From NCBI GenBank assembly GCA_963835855.1, contig CAWIHA010000033.1:1-14910 (forward strand): a stretch of 14,910 bases of DNA, in the 5' to 3' direction. A model generated the notes under the pieces. It did not search any database and was not told the DNA's origin. It was given only the letters and a program-made list of their open reading frames with translations. Positions 1 through 7,180 of this stretch are shown piece after piece. The stretch is from CAWIHA01 sp963835855 (lineage in GTDB: Bacteria; Acidobacteriota; Terriglobia; Bryobacterales; Bryobacteraceae). The position numbers were made by a program, and so were the translations under genes. Position 1 is the first letter of the stretch; the number at the start of each line of letters is the position of its first letter.

Positions 1-791
1 CCGAGGGCGCGGCGCCTGATCGGCGCCAAGCCAATGAACGCCCCGCCACAAATGAACAGGATGTTTGTGGTATCCACCGGCGTGAACTCCTGGTGCGGGT
101 GCTTGCGGCCACCCTGCGGAGGTACGTTGGCTACAGTTCCTTCCAGGATTTTTAGCAGAGCTTGCTGGACACCCTCCCCAGACACATCCCGCGTGATGGA
201 AGGATTCTCATCCTTCCGGCTGATCTTGTCGATCTCATCGATGTAGATAATGCCTTGCTGAGCCCGCTGCACGTCCCAGTCGGCGTTCTGAAGCAAGCGC
301 AGGATGATGTTTTCGACATCTTCACCCACATAGCCGGCTTCCGTAAGCGTTGTGGCATCCACAATGGCGAAAGGCACGTCCAGAATGCGCGCCAGCGTTT
401 GAGCCAGCAATGTCTTACCGCATCCCGTCGGGCCGATCAGTAGGATATTCGACTTGGCCACCTCCACATCCGAACTCCGCTGCTTGTTCATGTGGATGCG
501 CTTGTAATGGTTGTACACAGCGACGGCGAGCTTCTTCTTCGTGGATTCCTGGCCGATGACGTACTGGTCCAGGTACTCCTTCAATTCCAGGGGCTTGGGC
601 AGCTTATGGGGAGCCGCATACGGCGCCTCGTGCCGGTCGTCTTCGAGGATCGAATTACAGACCGCGATGCACTCGTCGCAAATGTAAGCACGGGGATAAT
701 CGCTCGGAGAGGAGATAAGCTTCCCAACGACATCCTGGCTCTTATGACAGAAGGAACACCGCAAAGGCTCGTCGGAACCGGCGCGTTTCAT
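1..791 (-). CDS. clpX: ATP-dependent Clp protease ATP-binding subunit ClpX (3' end outside window)
   Basis: AAA+ unfoldase that recognises substrates, unfolds them and feeds them to ClpP in the cytoplasm. 263 codons are visible and the gene runs off the left edge. Seen in the translation: an N-terminal zinc-binding domain with Cys12, Cys15, Cys38 and Cys41; Walker A GPTGCGKT at 120-127; pore loop GYVG at 153-156; Walker B IIYIDEID at 181-188; and the RKH loop at 229-231. These are the classic ClpX signatures in the expected order and spacing. The ATG at 791 is chosen because GGAG stands 7 bases upstream and the protein then begins, as is usual, about 11 residues before the first zinc Cys. It lies 245 bp downstream of tig on the same strand and has its own promoter-like sequence at 851-879. 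The ClpP gene that often sits between tig and clpX is not here. Identification is secure. Confidence 0.97.
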   Translation of the reverse strand, partial: MKRAGSDEPLRCSFCHKSQDVVGKLISSPSDYPRAYICDECIAVCNSILEDDRHEAPYAAPHKLPKPLELKEYLDQYVIGQESTKKKLAVAVYNHYKRIHMNKQRSSDVEVAKSNILLIGPTGCGKTLLAQTLARILDVPFAIVDATTLTEAGYVGEDVENIILRLLQNADWDVQRAQQGIIYIDEIDKISRKDENPSITRDVSGEGVQQALLKILEGTVANVPPQGGRKHPHQEFTPVDTTNILFICGGAFIGLAPIRRRAL

Positions 792-804
792 TCGGCTACT
801 CCGG
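792..804. repeat. Copy 1 of a 13-bp repeat, overlapping the clpX ribosome-binding site
   Basis: Same 13 bases as 8541-8553. Read on the minus strand, it contains the GGAG used as the clpX SD. It is followed on the plus strand by CAGGG and then a run CAGTTTTTCAG flanked by GGCT/AGCC-type arms. The remaining gap up to tig (805-1036) holds the clpX promoter-like sequence and nothing else recognisable. Confidence 0.35.
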
Positions 805-850
805 CAGGGCTCAGTTTTTCAGCCGCGCACATGTGCCACGATCTCATACC

Positions 851-879
851 ATTATCGCCATAAGCGGGCCAGCAGGCAA
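851..879 (-). promoter_or_regulatory. Predicted sigma70-type promoter of clpX
   Basis: On the minus strand a -35 TTGCCT (874-879) and a -10 GATAAT (851-856) are separated by exactly 17 bases. Transcription would begin near 844 and give a leader of about 53 nt before the clpX ATG at 791. The leader contains the perfect palindrome GCACATGTGC and a small A-rich-loop hairpin just before the SD. This suggests clpX can be expressed independently of tig. Predicted by eye only. Confidence 0.55.
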
Positions 880-1036
880 TCATAATCCCAACACCGGACG
901 GTACTTCGTACTAGGCCCCGCCACCCCCGGGCAAGGATTTGCGGCCGGGAAACCAGTCTCATAAATCCCCGAAGCGGGCTGCGAACTGCTGAAAACAAGG
1001 CGACGGATCACACTTCCACCGCTCATGACACCCGTT

Positions 1037-2305
1037 CTAGCCCTCCGCCACCTTGCGAGCGTGCTCGAAAAGGAAATTCAACGTTTTCTCGGTCCGGATA
1101 CGCGAGACGATGCGCCGCAGGCCGTCCTCCTTCTCGAGCTTCACACGGACAGCCGCCACCGGCTCGCGCTCTTGCTTTGCGATCCGCTGCACCTCGCGGT
1201 CTACCTCTTCCTGACTGGCGGCGATGTGCTCGACATCCGCAATCTTGCTGAGCAACAGCGAGGCCTTGACTTCCCGGATCGCCTTCTCGCGCTGGGACTG
1301 CCTCAACTTCTCCCAATCCAACTTGATCGATCGCGGATCGATGCCCTCGGCCGCCAGCGCGTGAAGGTGCCGCTCCACCTGCAGTTCGATCTGCCGCTCG
1401 ATATAGGCCTCGGGCACCGGGAACTCGTGCGCGTCAACGAGCGCATCGACGAGCTTATTCTTGGCTTCCTGCTGCGCCAGGAACTGCCGCTCGGCAACGA
1501 GCGAATTGCGGATCGCCTCGCGCACCTGGTCCATGTTCTGGTAATCGCCGAGGTCGCGCGCAAACTCGTCGTTGATTTCCGGCAGCTCTTTACGCCGGAT
1601 CCCTTTCAGCCTGGCGTGGAACCGGATCGTTTTGCCGGCCAACCGCGCCTGGCCGTAGTCATCTGGGTAAGCAACGTCAAATTCCTTGCCATCACCCGGC
1701 GACATGCCTTTCAGGTTCTCGCTAAAGCCGGCGAGCGTCTCTTCGCCACCGAGGTGCAGCGTCAGCTCGTCCTGTTTGATTGGCGGCCCCTCCACGCCGG
1801 AAATGCTCTCCAGCGCTACAACGGCGTAGTCGCCGTCCTCGGCCGGCCGCGGATCGACGTTCACGTACTCGGCCTTCTGTTGCCGGATCTCCTCGAGCCG
1901 CTTCTGAATGTCCTCTTCGGTGATCTCGGGATCTTGATAGGAAACGGTGAGCCCCTGATATTCCTTCAATTCGATAGCCGGGGCCACCTCGAACTCCGCC
2001 TTGAACCGCAGCGGTTCGCCTTTTTCGAAATGAACGTCGCTGACGTTCGGCGTTCCAACGACGTTCAGCCCCTCTTGCTCCGCGCGCTTGAAGAAAGACT
2101 TCGGCACGAGCTTTTCGATGACTTCCTGCCGGATATCCTTGTCGAAGCGGCGGCGGATCAGGTCGGCCGGCACTTTGCCCGGACGGAAGCCCGGCAACCG
2201 CACCTTCTTCTGCAGCGAGCCGATGACTCGTTCGGTTTCGCTTTCGACTTCAGCGGCCGGAACGGTGAGTTCGAGAGTTTGCTTGAGTGGTTGGGAATCG
2301 GCCAC
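1037..2305 (-). CDS. tig: Trigger factor (ribosome-associated chaperone / peptidyl-prolyl isomerase)
   Basis: Trigger factor binds ribosomal protein L23 at the exit tunnel and shields nascent chains. The 422-residue length is normal for the family. Domains by position: N-terminal ribosome-binding domain (about 1-115) with the signature GFRPGKVP at 39-46; a middle FKBP-like isomerase domain (about 155-245); and a C-terminal helical substrate-cradling domain (about 260-415). The start is a GTG (2303-2305), supported by AGAGGT ending 5 bases upstream on the minus strand; there is no better ATG. It follows ahcY after 90 bp. A TACAAT -10-like hexamer lies in that gap but without a recognisable -35, so co-transcription from the metK promoter is the simpler view. 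Confidence 0.96.
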   Translation of the reverse strand: MADSQPLKQTLELTVPAAEVESETERVIGSLQKKVRLPGFRPGKVPADLIRRRFDKDIRQEVIEKLVPKSFFKRAEQEGLNVVGTPNVSDVHFEKGEPLRFKAEFEVAPAIELKEYQGLTVSYQDPEITEEDIQKRLEEIRQQKAEYVNVDPRPAEDGDYAVVALESISGVEGPPIKQDELTLHLGGEETLAGFSENLKGMSPGDGKEFDVAYPDDYGQARLAGKTIRFHARLKGIRRKELPEINDEFARDLGDYQNMDQVREAIRNSLVAERQFLAQQEAKNKLVDALVDAHEFPVPEAYIERQIELQVERHLHALAAEGIDPRSIKLDWEKLRQSQREKAIREVKASLLLSKIADVEHIAASQEEVDREVQRIAKQEREPVAAVRVKLEKEDGLRRIVSRIRTEKTLNFLFEHARKVAEG

Positions 2306-2395
2306 CTAGGACCTCTTTACAATTGTAGGATGTGGGTTGCAGGTCGTGGGACTGAGGCCGTGGGGGCTTTCCACAACCCGCCAGCCAGCGTTCGA

Positions 2396-3676
2396 CTATG
2401 TACCTTCCGACCAGCTTGCGAGGTAGTGCTCCTGCTCGGGCGTCAGCCGGTCGATCTTCACCCCCATCGACTCCAGCTTCATGCGCGCCACTCTCTTGTC
2501 CAGTTCCTCCGGCACCGCGTAAACGCGCTTCTCGAGCGAGGCGTGGTTTTTCACCAGGTACTCGACCGCTTGCGCCTGGTTGGCGAAGCTCATGTCCATT
2601 ACCGACGCGGGGTGGCCTTCCGCCGCCGCGAGGTTGATCAGGCGCCCTTCGGCGAGCACGTAGACGCGCCGGCCGTCGCGCAAGACATATTCCTCGATGC
2701 ACTCGCGCATCCGGCGTCGCGAGGACGCCATCTTGTCCAGCGTCTCCAGGTCGATTTCGACGTTGAAGTGGCCCGAGTTGGCCAGAATCGCCCCGCTCTT
2801 GAGCCGCTCGAAGTGGTCCTTGGCGATGACGCTCTTGTTGCCGGTCAGTGTGACGAACAAATCGCCGATCCCGGCCGCTTCGGCCATCGACATCACGCGG
2901 AAGCCGTCCATCAAGGCCTCGATGGCCTTGGTCGGATCCACCTCGGTCACGATCACGTTGGCGCCCATGCCGCGCACGCGCATGGCGAAGCCGCGTCCGC
3001 ACCAGCCGTAGCCGGCGACTACGACGTTCAGACCCGCCAAAAGGATATTGGTGGCGCGGATGATGCCGTCTACCGTGCTCTGCCCGGTGCCGTAACGGTT
3101 GTCGAACAGGTGCTTCGTCAACGCGTCGTTAATGGCGATGACTGGGTAAGCCAGCACGCCGTCCTTGCTCATCGCGCGGAGCCGGATCACGCCCGTGGTG
3201 GTCTCCTCGGTTCCGCCGAACACCTTGCCGATAGCATCCTGGCGCTTGGCGTGGAGGGTAGTGACCAGATCGCAGCCGTCATCCATGGTGATCTGCGGCT
3301 GGTGATCGATCGCCGCCATGATGTGCGAATAGTAGACCTCGCTCGATTCCCCCTTGATGGCAAAAACGGGAATTCCGTAATCGCGGACGAGCGTTGCGGC
3401 CACGTCGTCCTGCGTAGACAGCGGATTCGAGGCGCATAGCACCGGCGCCGCTCCCCCGTCGCGCAAAGTGATCATCAGGTTCGCGGTCTCGGTGGTGACG
3501 TGCAGGCACGCCCCGATCCGAATGCCGGCCAGCGGCTGCGTCTTGATGAACTGCTTGCGGATCGTCTGGAGCACCGGCATGGACTGAAAAGCCCACTCCG
3601 TGCGGAGCTTCCCGGTATCGGCCAGCGACAAATCCTTTACATCGCAAGCAGTCGAGGTTTGAGGATTCGTAGACAT
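2396..3676 (-). CDS. ahcY: S-adenosylhomocysteine hydrolase, short archaeal/Thermotoga-type
   Basis: NAD-dependent cytosolic enzyme that splits S-adenosylhomocysteine into homocysteine and adenosine, relieving product inhibition of methyltransferases. 426 aa. Visible: substrate-side LHVTTETA (His59), MDDG (131-134), EETTTG (157-162), INDALTK with Lys188, FDNRYGTGQS (191-200), the NAD-binding glycine loop GYGWCGRG at 222-229, and NSGHFNVEI at 300-308. The GYGWCGRG loop and the ending in YLASW, without the C-terminal Lys/Tyr tail of classical AhcY, mark the short form known from archaea and Thermotoga. The ATG at 3676 is chosen over an upstream in-frame extension because AAGGAGGT lies immediately before it and the homologous region starts there. 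It lies 56 bp downstream of metK on the same strand, which fits a SAM-cycle operon. In some archaeal members of this form the preferred substrate is the inosyl analogue, so exact substrate preference is open. Confidence 0.93.
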   Translation of the reverse strand: MSTNPQTSTACDVKDLSLADTGKLRTEWAFQSMPVLQTIRKQFIKTQPLAGIRIGACLHVTTETANLMITLRDGGAAPVLCASNPLSTQDDVAATLVRDYGIPVFAIKGESSEVYYSHIMAAIDHQPQITMDDGCDLVTTLHAKRQDAIGKVFGGTEETTTGVIRLRAMSKDGVLAYPVIAINDALTKHLFDNRYGTGQSTVDGIIRATNILLAGLNVVVAGYGWCGRGFAMRVRGMGANVIVTEVDPTKAIEALMDGFRVMSMAEAAGIGDLFVTLTGNKSVIAKDHFERLKSGAILANSGHFNVEIDLETLDKMASSRRRMRECIEEYVLRDGRRVYVLAEGRLINLAAAEGHPASVMDMSFANQAQAVEYLVKNHASLEKRVYAVPEELDKRVARMKLESMGVKIDRLTPEQEHYLASWSEGT

Positions 3677-3732
3677 GGACCTCCTTCTGGGGTGCGGACT
3701 GCGCGGCAGGCGCATCGGGCGGCCGTCGCGCG

Positions 3733-4911
3733 CTAGCTCTGGACGGCCGTGACCGCCAGCCGCGCCTCTTCTCTGAGGATGCCGGCCTTGTTGACGGCTT
3801 CCCAGGTGAATGTCTCCTCGGTACGGCCGAAATGGCCGAAAGCGGCGGTCTTGCGGTAAATCGGCCGGCGAAGCTTGAGGTAATCGATAATCCCGCTCGG
3901 GGTGAGCGGGAAATTCGCGCGGATCAGCTCGACAATCCGGTCCTCGTCCACCAGGCCGGTGCCGTATGTGTTCACCGACACGGAAACCGGGTCGGCCACG
4001 CCGATCGCATACGCCAATTGCACTTCGCAACGCGACGCCAGGCCCGCGGCAACGATGTTCTTGGCGACGTGCCGCGCCATGTAGCAGGCTGAGCGGTCCA
4101 CCTTCGTCGGGTCCTTCCCAGAAAACGCGCCGCCGCCGTGCCGTCCCATGCCGCCGTAGGTGTCCACAATGATTTTGCGTCCGGTCAGACCCGTGTCGCC
4201 GTGCGGGCCGCCGATCACGAAGCGGCCGGTCGGGTTGATGTGATAGCTGGTTCCGGAATCGGCCATCGCGGCGGGAATGACCGCGTCGATGACGTGCTTC
4301 TTCACTTCGGCGCGCAGCATTTCGGTCGGCACCTCGGCGCTGTGCTGCGTCGAGACCACCACGGCGTCGATGCGCCTGGGCTCCCCGTTCACGTACTCGA
4401 CGCTGACCTGGGACTTGCCGTCGGGGCGCAGGAAATCCAGGATGCCCGCGCGGCGCACATCGCTCAGCCGCCGCACCAGCTTGTGCGCCAACATGATCGG
4501 CAGCGGCATCAACTCGGGGGTCTCGTTGCAAGCATAGCCGAACATCAGGCCTTGGTCGCCGGCGCCCCCGGTATCCACGCCCATCGAAATATCGGGCGAC
4601 TGGCTCTGGATCGCATTAATCACGCCGCAGGTTTCGCTGTCGAATCCATACGCCGCGTTGTCATACCCGATCTCGCGGATGGTGTCCCGCGCGATCCTTT
4701 GAATGTCCAGCCGGCACCGGGGATCGGTCGTGATCTCTCCCGCGACAACGCAAAGGCCGGTCGTCACCAGCACTTCGCAAGCTACGCGGCCCATCGCGTC
4801 GTCCGTCATGACCGCGTCCAGAACGGCATCCGAGATCTGATCCGCGATCTTATCGGGATGCCCCTCCGTTACCGATTCCGAAGTAAAGATGTATTTGCGT
4901 CCGTCTGCCAC
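3733..4911 (-). CDS. metK: S-adenosylmethionine synthetase
   Basis: Makes S-adenosylmethionine from methionine and ATP in the cytoplasm. 392 aa, the usual length. Signatures: SESVTEGHPDKIADQISDAVLD (11-32) with the ATP-contacting His18; the hexapeptide GAGDQG at 117-122; the glycine-rich phosphate loop GGGAFSGKDPTKVDRS at 259-274; and DPVSVSVNTYGTG (308-319). The reading frame can be opened at a TTG at 4933-4935, but the GTG at 4909-4911 is preferred: AAGGAGA stands 9 bases upstream of it and the protein then begins VADGRKYIFTSES, typical of the family. It heads the minus-strand set metK-ahcY-tig. The SD lies inside an 11-base inverted repeat (4922-4932), noted separately. Confidence 0.97.
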   Translation of the reverse strand: MADGRKYIFTSESVTEGHPDKIADQISDAVLDAVMTDDAMGRVACEVLVTTGLCVVAGEITTDPRCRLDIQRIARDTIREIGYDNAAYGFDSETCGVINAIQSQSPDISMGVDTGGAGDQGLMFGYACNETPELMPLPIMLAHKLVRRLSDVRRAGILDFLRPDGKSQVSVEYVNGEPRRIDAVVVSTQHSAEVPTEMLRAEVKKHVIDAVIPAAMADSGTSYHINPTGRFVIGGPHGDTGLTGRKIIVDTYGGMGRHGGGAFSGKDPTKVDRSACYMARHVAKNIVAAGLASRCEVQLAYAIGVADPVSVSVNTYGTGLVDEDRIVELIRANFPLTPSGIIDYLKLRRPIYRKTAAFGHFGRTEETFTWEAVNKAGILREEARLAVTAVQS

Positions 4912-4921
4912 CTGAATCGTT

Positions 4922-4932
4922 CTCCTTAGGAG
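4922..4932 (-). promoter_or_regulatory. Inverted repeat enclosing the metK ribosome-binding site
   Basis: On the minus strand the sequence CTCCTAAGGAG places the SD (AAGGAG) in a short hairpin: CTCC pairs with GGAG around a UAA loop. Alone it is only 4 bp and weak, but it lies at the 3' end of a GC-rich leader of about 100 nt that also holds the perfect palindrome GGGTCGACCC (4976-4985). It might modulate metK translation. No match to a known SAM or SAH riboswitch was recognised. Confidence 0.3.
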
Positions 4933-5015
4933 CAAGGCCCGCCCCCCGGAATGTTACGCGCCTGCCCCAGCTACCGGGTCGACCCCGCGGATTAACGAGA
5001 GACTTCGAACCCTCA

Positions 5016-5044
5016 AGTTTATCGGACCCAGGCTGAGGCGTCAA
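5016..5044 (-). promoter_or_regulatory. Predicted sigma70-type promoter of the metK-ahcY-tig set
   Basis: Minus-strand -35 TTGACG (5039-5044) and -10 TAAACT (5016-5021) with a spacing of exactly 17 bases. An AT-containing stretch (GCGATTATTGCG) lies just upstream. The start of transcription would fall near 5009, giving a leader of about 98 nt before the metK GTG. Close match to consensus; not tested. Confidence 0.65.
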
Positions 5045-5118
5045 ATCACGCAATAATCGCGATACGAATTTTCAGACCTGCAACGGATTCGGCACATGCT
5101 CCGGGCACTCCTGATCTT

Positions 5119-5149
5119 GCGTAAGCCCTAGCCGCACCCCGGGTTACGC
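5119..5149 (-). terminator. Hairpin overlapping the stop codon of the acyltransferase gene
   Basis: GCGTAA and TTACGC flank a stem continued by CCC/GGG with one bulged base, giving about 9 bp around a roughly 12-nt loop. The outer arm includes the TAA stop at 5144-5146. There is no following U-run, so it is not a textbook intrinsic terminator. It may instead stabilise the mRNA end or act with Rho. It separates this gene from the metK promoter about 75 bp downstream. Confidence 0.3.
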
Positions 5150-6964
5150 GCAGCGGGTCCGATGCCGGTCGAGAAAGCGCACCGCCTCCTCTCGGGACAT
5201 GTACCGCGAGAGCGTCGCCAGCGGTGTATTCCGCAGATCGACTAGCATCAGGCCGTCGAGCGCGTTCGAGAACTTCGCGTCCACATTGAATCCCAGCATG
5301 CGCCCGCCCAGCTTCATGTATTGGCGGATGAGAATCGGGACGCCCTTGCCATCGGGCTCCAGGTCGGCGATCGGATCCGCGAGATCCTCCAGGTCCGTGA
5401 GGAAGCGGCTCAGGACGTGCGCGTGCCATTTGCTCGACGCGGCCGGACGAAACGGACGCTTGGGCCTGACCAGTTGCGCCAGGGCCGGGTCGGTATGGCG
5501 CTTGAGGAAACTCACCAGCAAGTCGCGTGAGACTGGATTGTAATCGTTGCTCACGCTGACCGCCCCGAACAGCGTAGGGCAATTCGGCCTGCTCGCCACG
5601 TAGCGCCCGATCCCTTTCCACAACAGAAACAGAGGCGCGATCTGCTTCTGGTACTCCGGCCGCACGAAAGAGCGGCCCAGTTCGAGCGCCGGACCGATGC
5701 GGCGGAAGAACTCCGGCTGGTAGTGGAACAGACTGCTGGTATAGAGTCCCCGGACGCCTCGCCGGGGCAGCACGTCCGGTGTAGCGCACAGACGGTACGC
5801 TCCGGCAATTTCCTGTCTCTCTTGGTTCCACAGAAACAGGTGCAAATACCACTCGTCGAAGATGTCCAGGTCCAGGGCGCGCCCGGACCCCTCGCCTACC
5901 GTGCGGAACGCCAGTTCCCGCAGCCTGCCGATCTCACGCAGGGTTTTGGGGATCTGTTCGCCGGGTGCGATGTAAACCGTCAGCCCGTTCATTTCGCACA
6001 GTCTCTGCCGGGGGTCCAGCCTCTGGACTTCTCCGCACACAACGAGCGGCGGCGTTTCGCACGCCACAGGAGTCTGCTCCGCCCGTTTTGAACCCGCAAG
6101 CGGAATCGGGATACGGCACGGCCCTTGCGCGCGCCAGCCGTGGCTCGCCAGCATGTCCGTGCGGCAGCGCAGGTACAGCATTGCGGCCTCGTCGCTGGGG
6201 AGACTGCCCAGAGTCTCCGCCGGAACCGGACGGCCGATGCGCAGTCCCACCGTGCTTCCGCGCTTGTTGAGAAGTTCGCGCGGCAGGGCTGCGGTTCCCA
6301 GGCGCGGATGCACCAGGCCCAACAGGTGGAACGAGAGGCTGTTCGCGCCTTCGAAGAACACGGGCAGCACGGGACAGCCTGCGATGCGAATCAGCCGTGC
6401 CACGGAAGGGTTCCACGGGCGGTCCACCGCCGCCCGGCGCGAAATGTTGAGGCGTGCCACCTCTCCAGCGGGAAACACCACCAATGCACCGCCGCCACGT
6501 AACCATTCGATGCAGCGCCGCAGCGGGATCCGGTTCTCGAGCGTTGCGGCGCGGCCTCCGAACGGGTTAACAAAGATGAACCGGTCCCGAACCTGGGGAA
6601 TCGCAGCCAGAATGGAGTTGGCCATGAACTTGGCGTCGGGCCGGGCGCGCGAAAGAACGTCGGCGAGCACGGCGGCTTCGAGCATGCCGAACGGGTGGTT
6701 GGCGACGATCGCCAGCGGCCCCGTAGCTGGGATACGCGCGAGGTCGTCCGCTGGGGCGTGGTATCCAATCCCCAACTCCGCGAGCAGCGCCCCGAAGGCG
6801 TCCCCGTCCTGGACCCCTCGCAGCGAAATGCAGAACGCCTCCCTCAGGCGGTCCAGCATTAGGAACTGCTCGAGCGCGGGCGCTACGGGCGACAGGAGTA
6901 ATCGCACGGCCGGATCGAAAAATGCTGCGAGACTAAGTGCGGGAACAGACGACGGGCTTGGCAT
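5144..6964 (-). CDS. Bifunctional acyltransferase: PlsC-like plus OlsB/GNAT-like (OlsF-type, ornithine-lipid synthase candidate)
   Basis: 606 aa, two domains. The N-terminal half (about 70-290) is a lysophospholipid acyltransferase-like (PlsC/OlsA) domain: NHPFGMLEA at 89-97 with the catalytic-type His90, VNPFGG at 132-137, and FPAGEV at 164-169. The C-terminal half (about 325-600) is a hemolysin-type GNAT N-acyltransferase (OlsB-like), seen in LRELAFRTVGEG (348-359), DLDIFDEWYLHLFLW (365-379), LELGRSFVRPEYQ (427-439) and FGAVSVSNDYNPVSRDLLV (466-484). This order is that of OlsF, which makes ornithine lipids by N-acylating ornithine and then O-acylating lyso-ornithine lipid. The amino acid acylated here cannot be read from sequence; glycine or another amino acid is possible. 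The catalytic pair is H-x5-E, where family members often have Asp. No clear SD precedes the ATG, so the start is less certain. A promoter-like sequence lies at 6986-7014. Confidence 0.85.
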   Translation of the reverse strand: MPSPSSVPALSLAAFFDPAVRLLLSPVAPALEQFLMLDRLREAFCISLRGVQDGDAFGALLAELGIGYHAPADDLARIPATGPLAIVANHPFGMLEAAVLADVLSRARPDAKFMANSILAAIPQVRDRFIFVNPFGGRAATLENRIPLRRCIEWLRGGGALVVFPAGEVARLNISRRAAVDRPWNPSVARLIRIAGCPVLPVFFEGANSLSFHLLGLVHPRLGTAALPRELLNKRGSTVGLRIGRPVPAETLGSLPSDEAAMLYLRCRTDMLASHGWRAQGPCRIPIPLAGSKRAEQTPVACETPPLVVCGEVQRLDPRQRLCEMNGLTVYIAPGEQIPKTLREIGRLRELAFRTVGEGSGRALDLDIFDEWYLHLFLWNQERQEIAGAYRLCATPDVLPRRGVRGLYTSSLFHYQPEFFRRIGPALELGRSFVRPEYQKQIAPLFLLWKGIGRYVASRPNCPTLFGAVSVSNDYNPVSRDLLVSFLKRHTDPALAQLVRPKRPFRPAASSKWHAHVLSRFLTDLEDLADPIADLEPDGKGVPILIRQYMKLGGRMLGFNVDAKFSNALDGLMLVDLRNTPLATLSRYMSREEAVRFLDRHRTRCA

Positions 6965-6985
6965 CAGACATGAGATAGCAGACGA

Positions 6986-7014
6986 ATGTTACAGGGCGAT
7001 GAAACCACGATCAA
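6986..7014 (-). promoter_or_regulatory. Possible promoter of the OlsF-like gene
   Basis: Minus-strand TTGATC (7009-7014) and TAACAT (6986-6991) are separated by 17 bases; each matches four of six consensus positions. Transcription would start near 6979, about 15 nt before the ATG, which is consistent with the absence of a good SD. The rest of the 216-bp gap 6965-7180 shows nothing else recognisable. Weak prediction. Confidence 0.35.
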
Positions 7015-7180
7015 TTTACCGTGGCGCGGCCGCCTGGCTCATCGCGCCGGGAGTTATGAATCGTGAATCAGGAGACGCAGGTGTGCGACAGAAACTCCTC
7101 CAACTTGCGGCAAGTGAGCGAAACGCCATTGGCCTCGTGATGGCAATCGGCGAAGAACGCGACGCACGGCGGACGCTCCC

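Noticed and set aside
2306..2395. Intrinsic terminator or separate tig promoter between ahcY and tig
   Set aside because: GGGTTG and CAACCC can pair, but around a loop of almost 40 bases and without a U-run. The TACAAT has no -35 partner at the right distance.
1025..3439. 804-codon open frame on the plus strand
   Set aside because: It is antisense to tig and ahcY, whose proteins are clearly recognisable. The translation is low-complexity His/Arg/Leu-rich shadow sequence without any family signature, common opposite GC-rich genes.
2396..4531. 711-codon minus-strand frame as one long protein
   Set aside because: Only the part from 3676 on is AhcY. The upstream 285 codons are a shadow of metK in another frame, and a strong SD precedes the ATG at 3676.
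4138..4929. 263-codon plus-strand frame opposite metK
   Set aside because: Shadow of metK; His/Arg-rich, no family resemblance.
4912..5015. SAM or SAH riboswitch upstream of metK
   Set aside because: Expected position, but the leader does not show the conserved cores of the SAM or SAH riboswitch classes that I can recall. Kept only as an unassigned leader.
5046..5852. 268-codon minus-strand frame
   Set aside because: It overlaps the OlsB-like domain of the acyltransferase gene in another frame and has no recognisable features.
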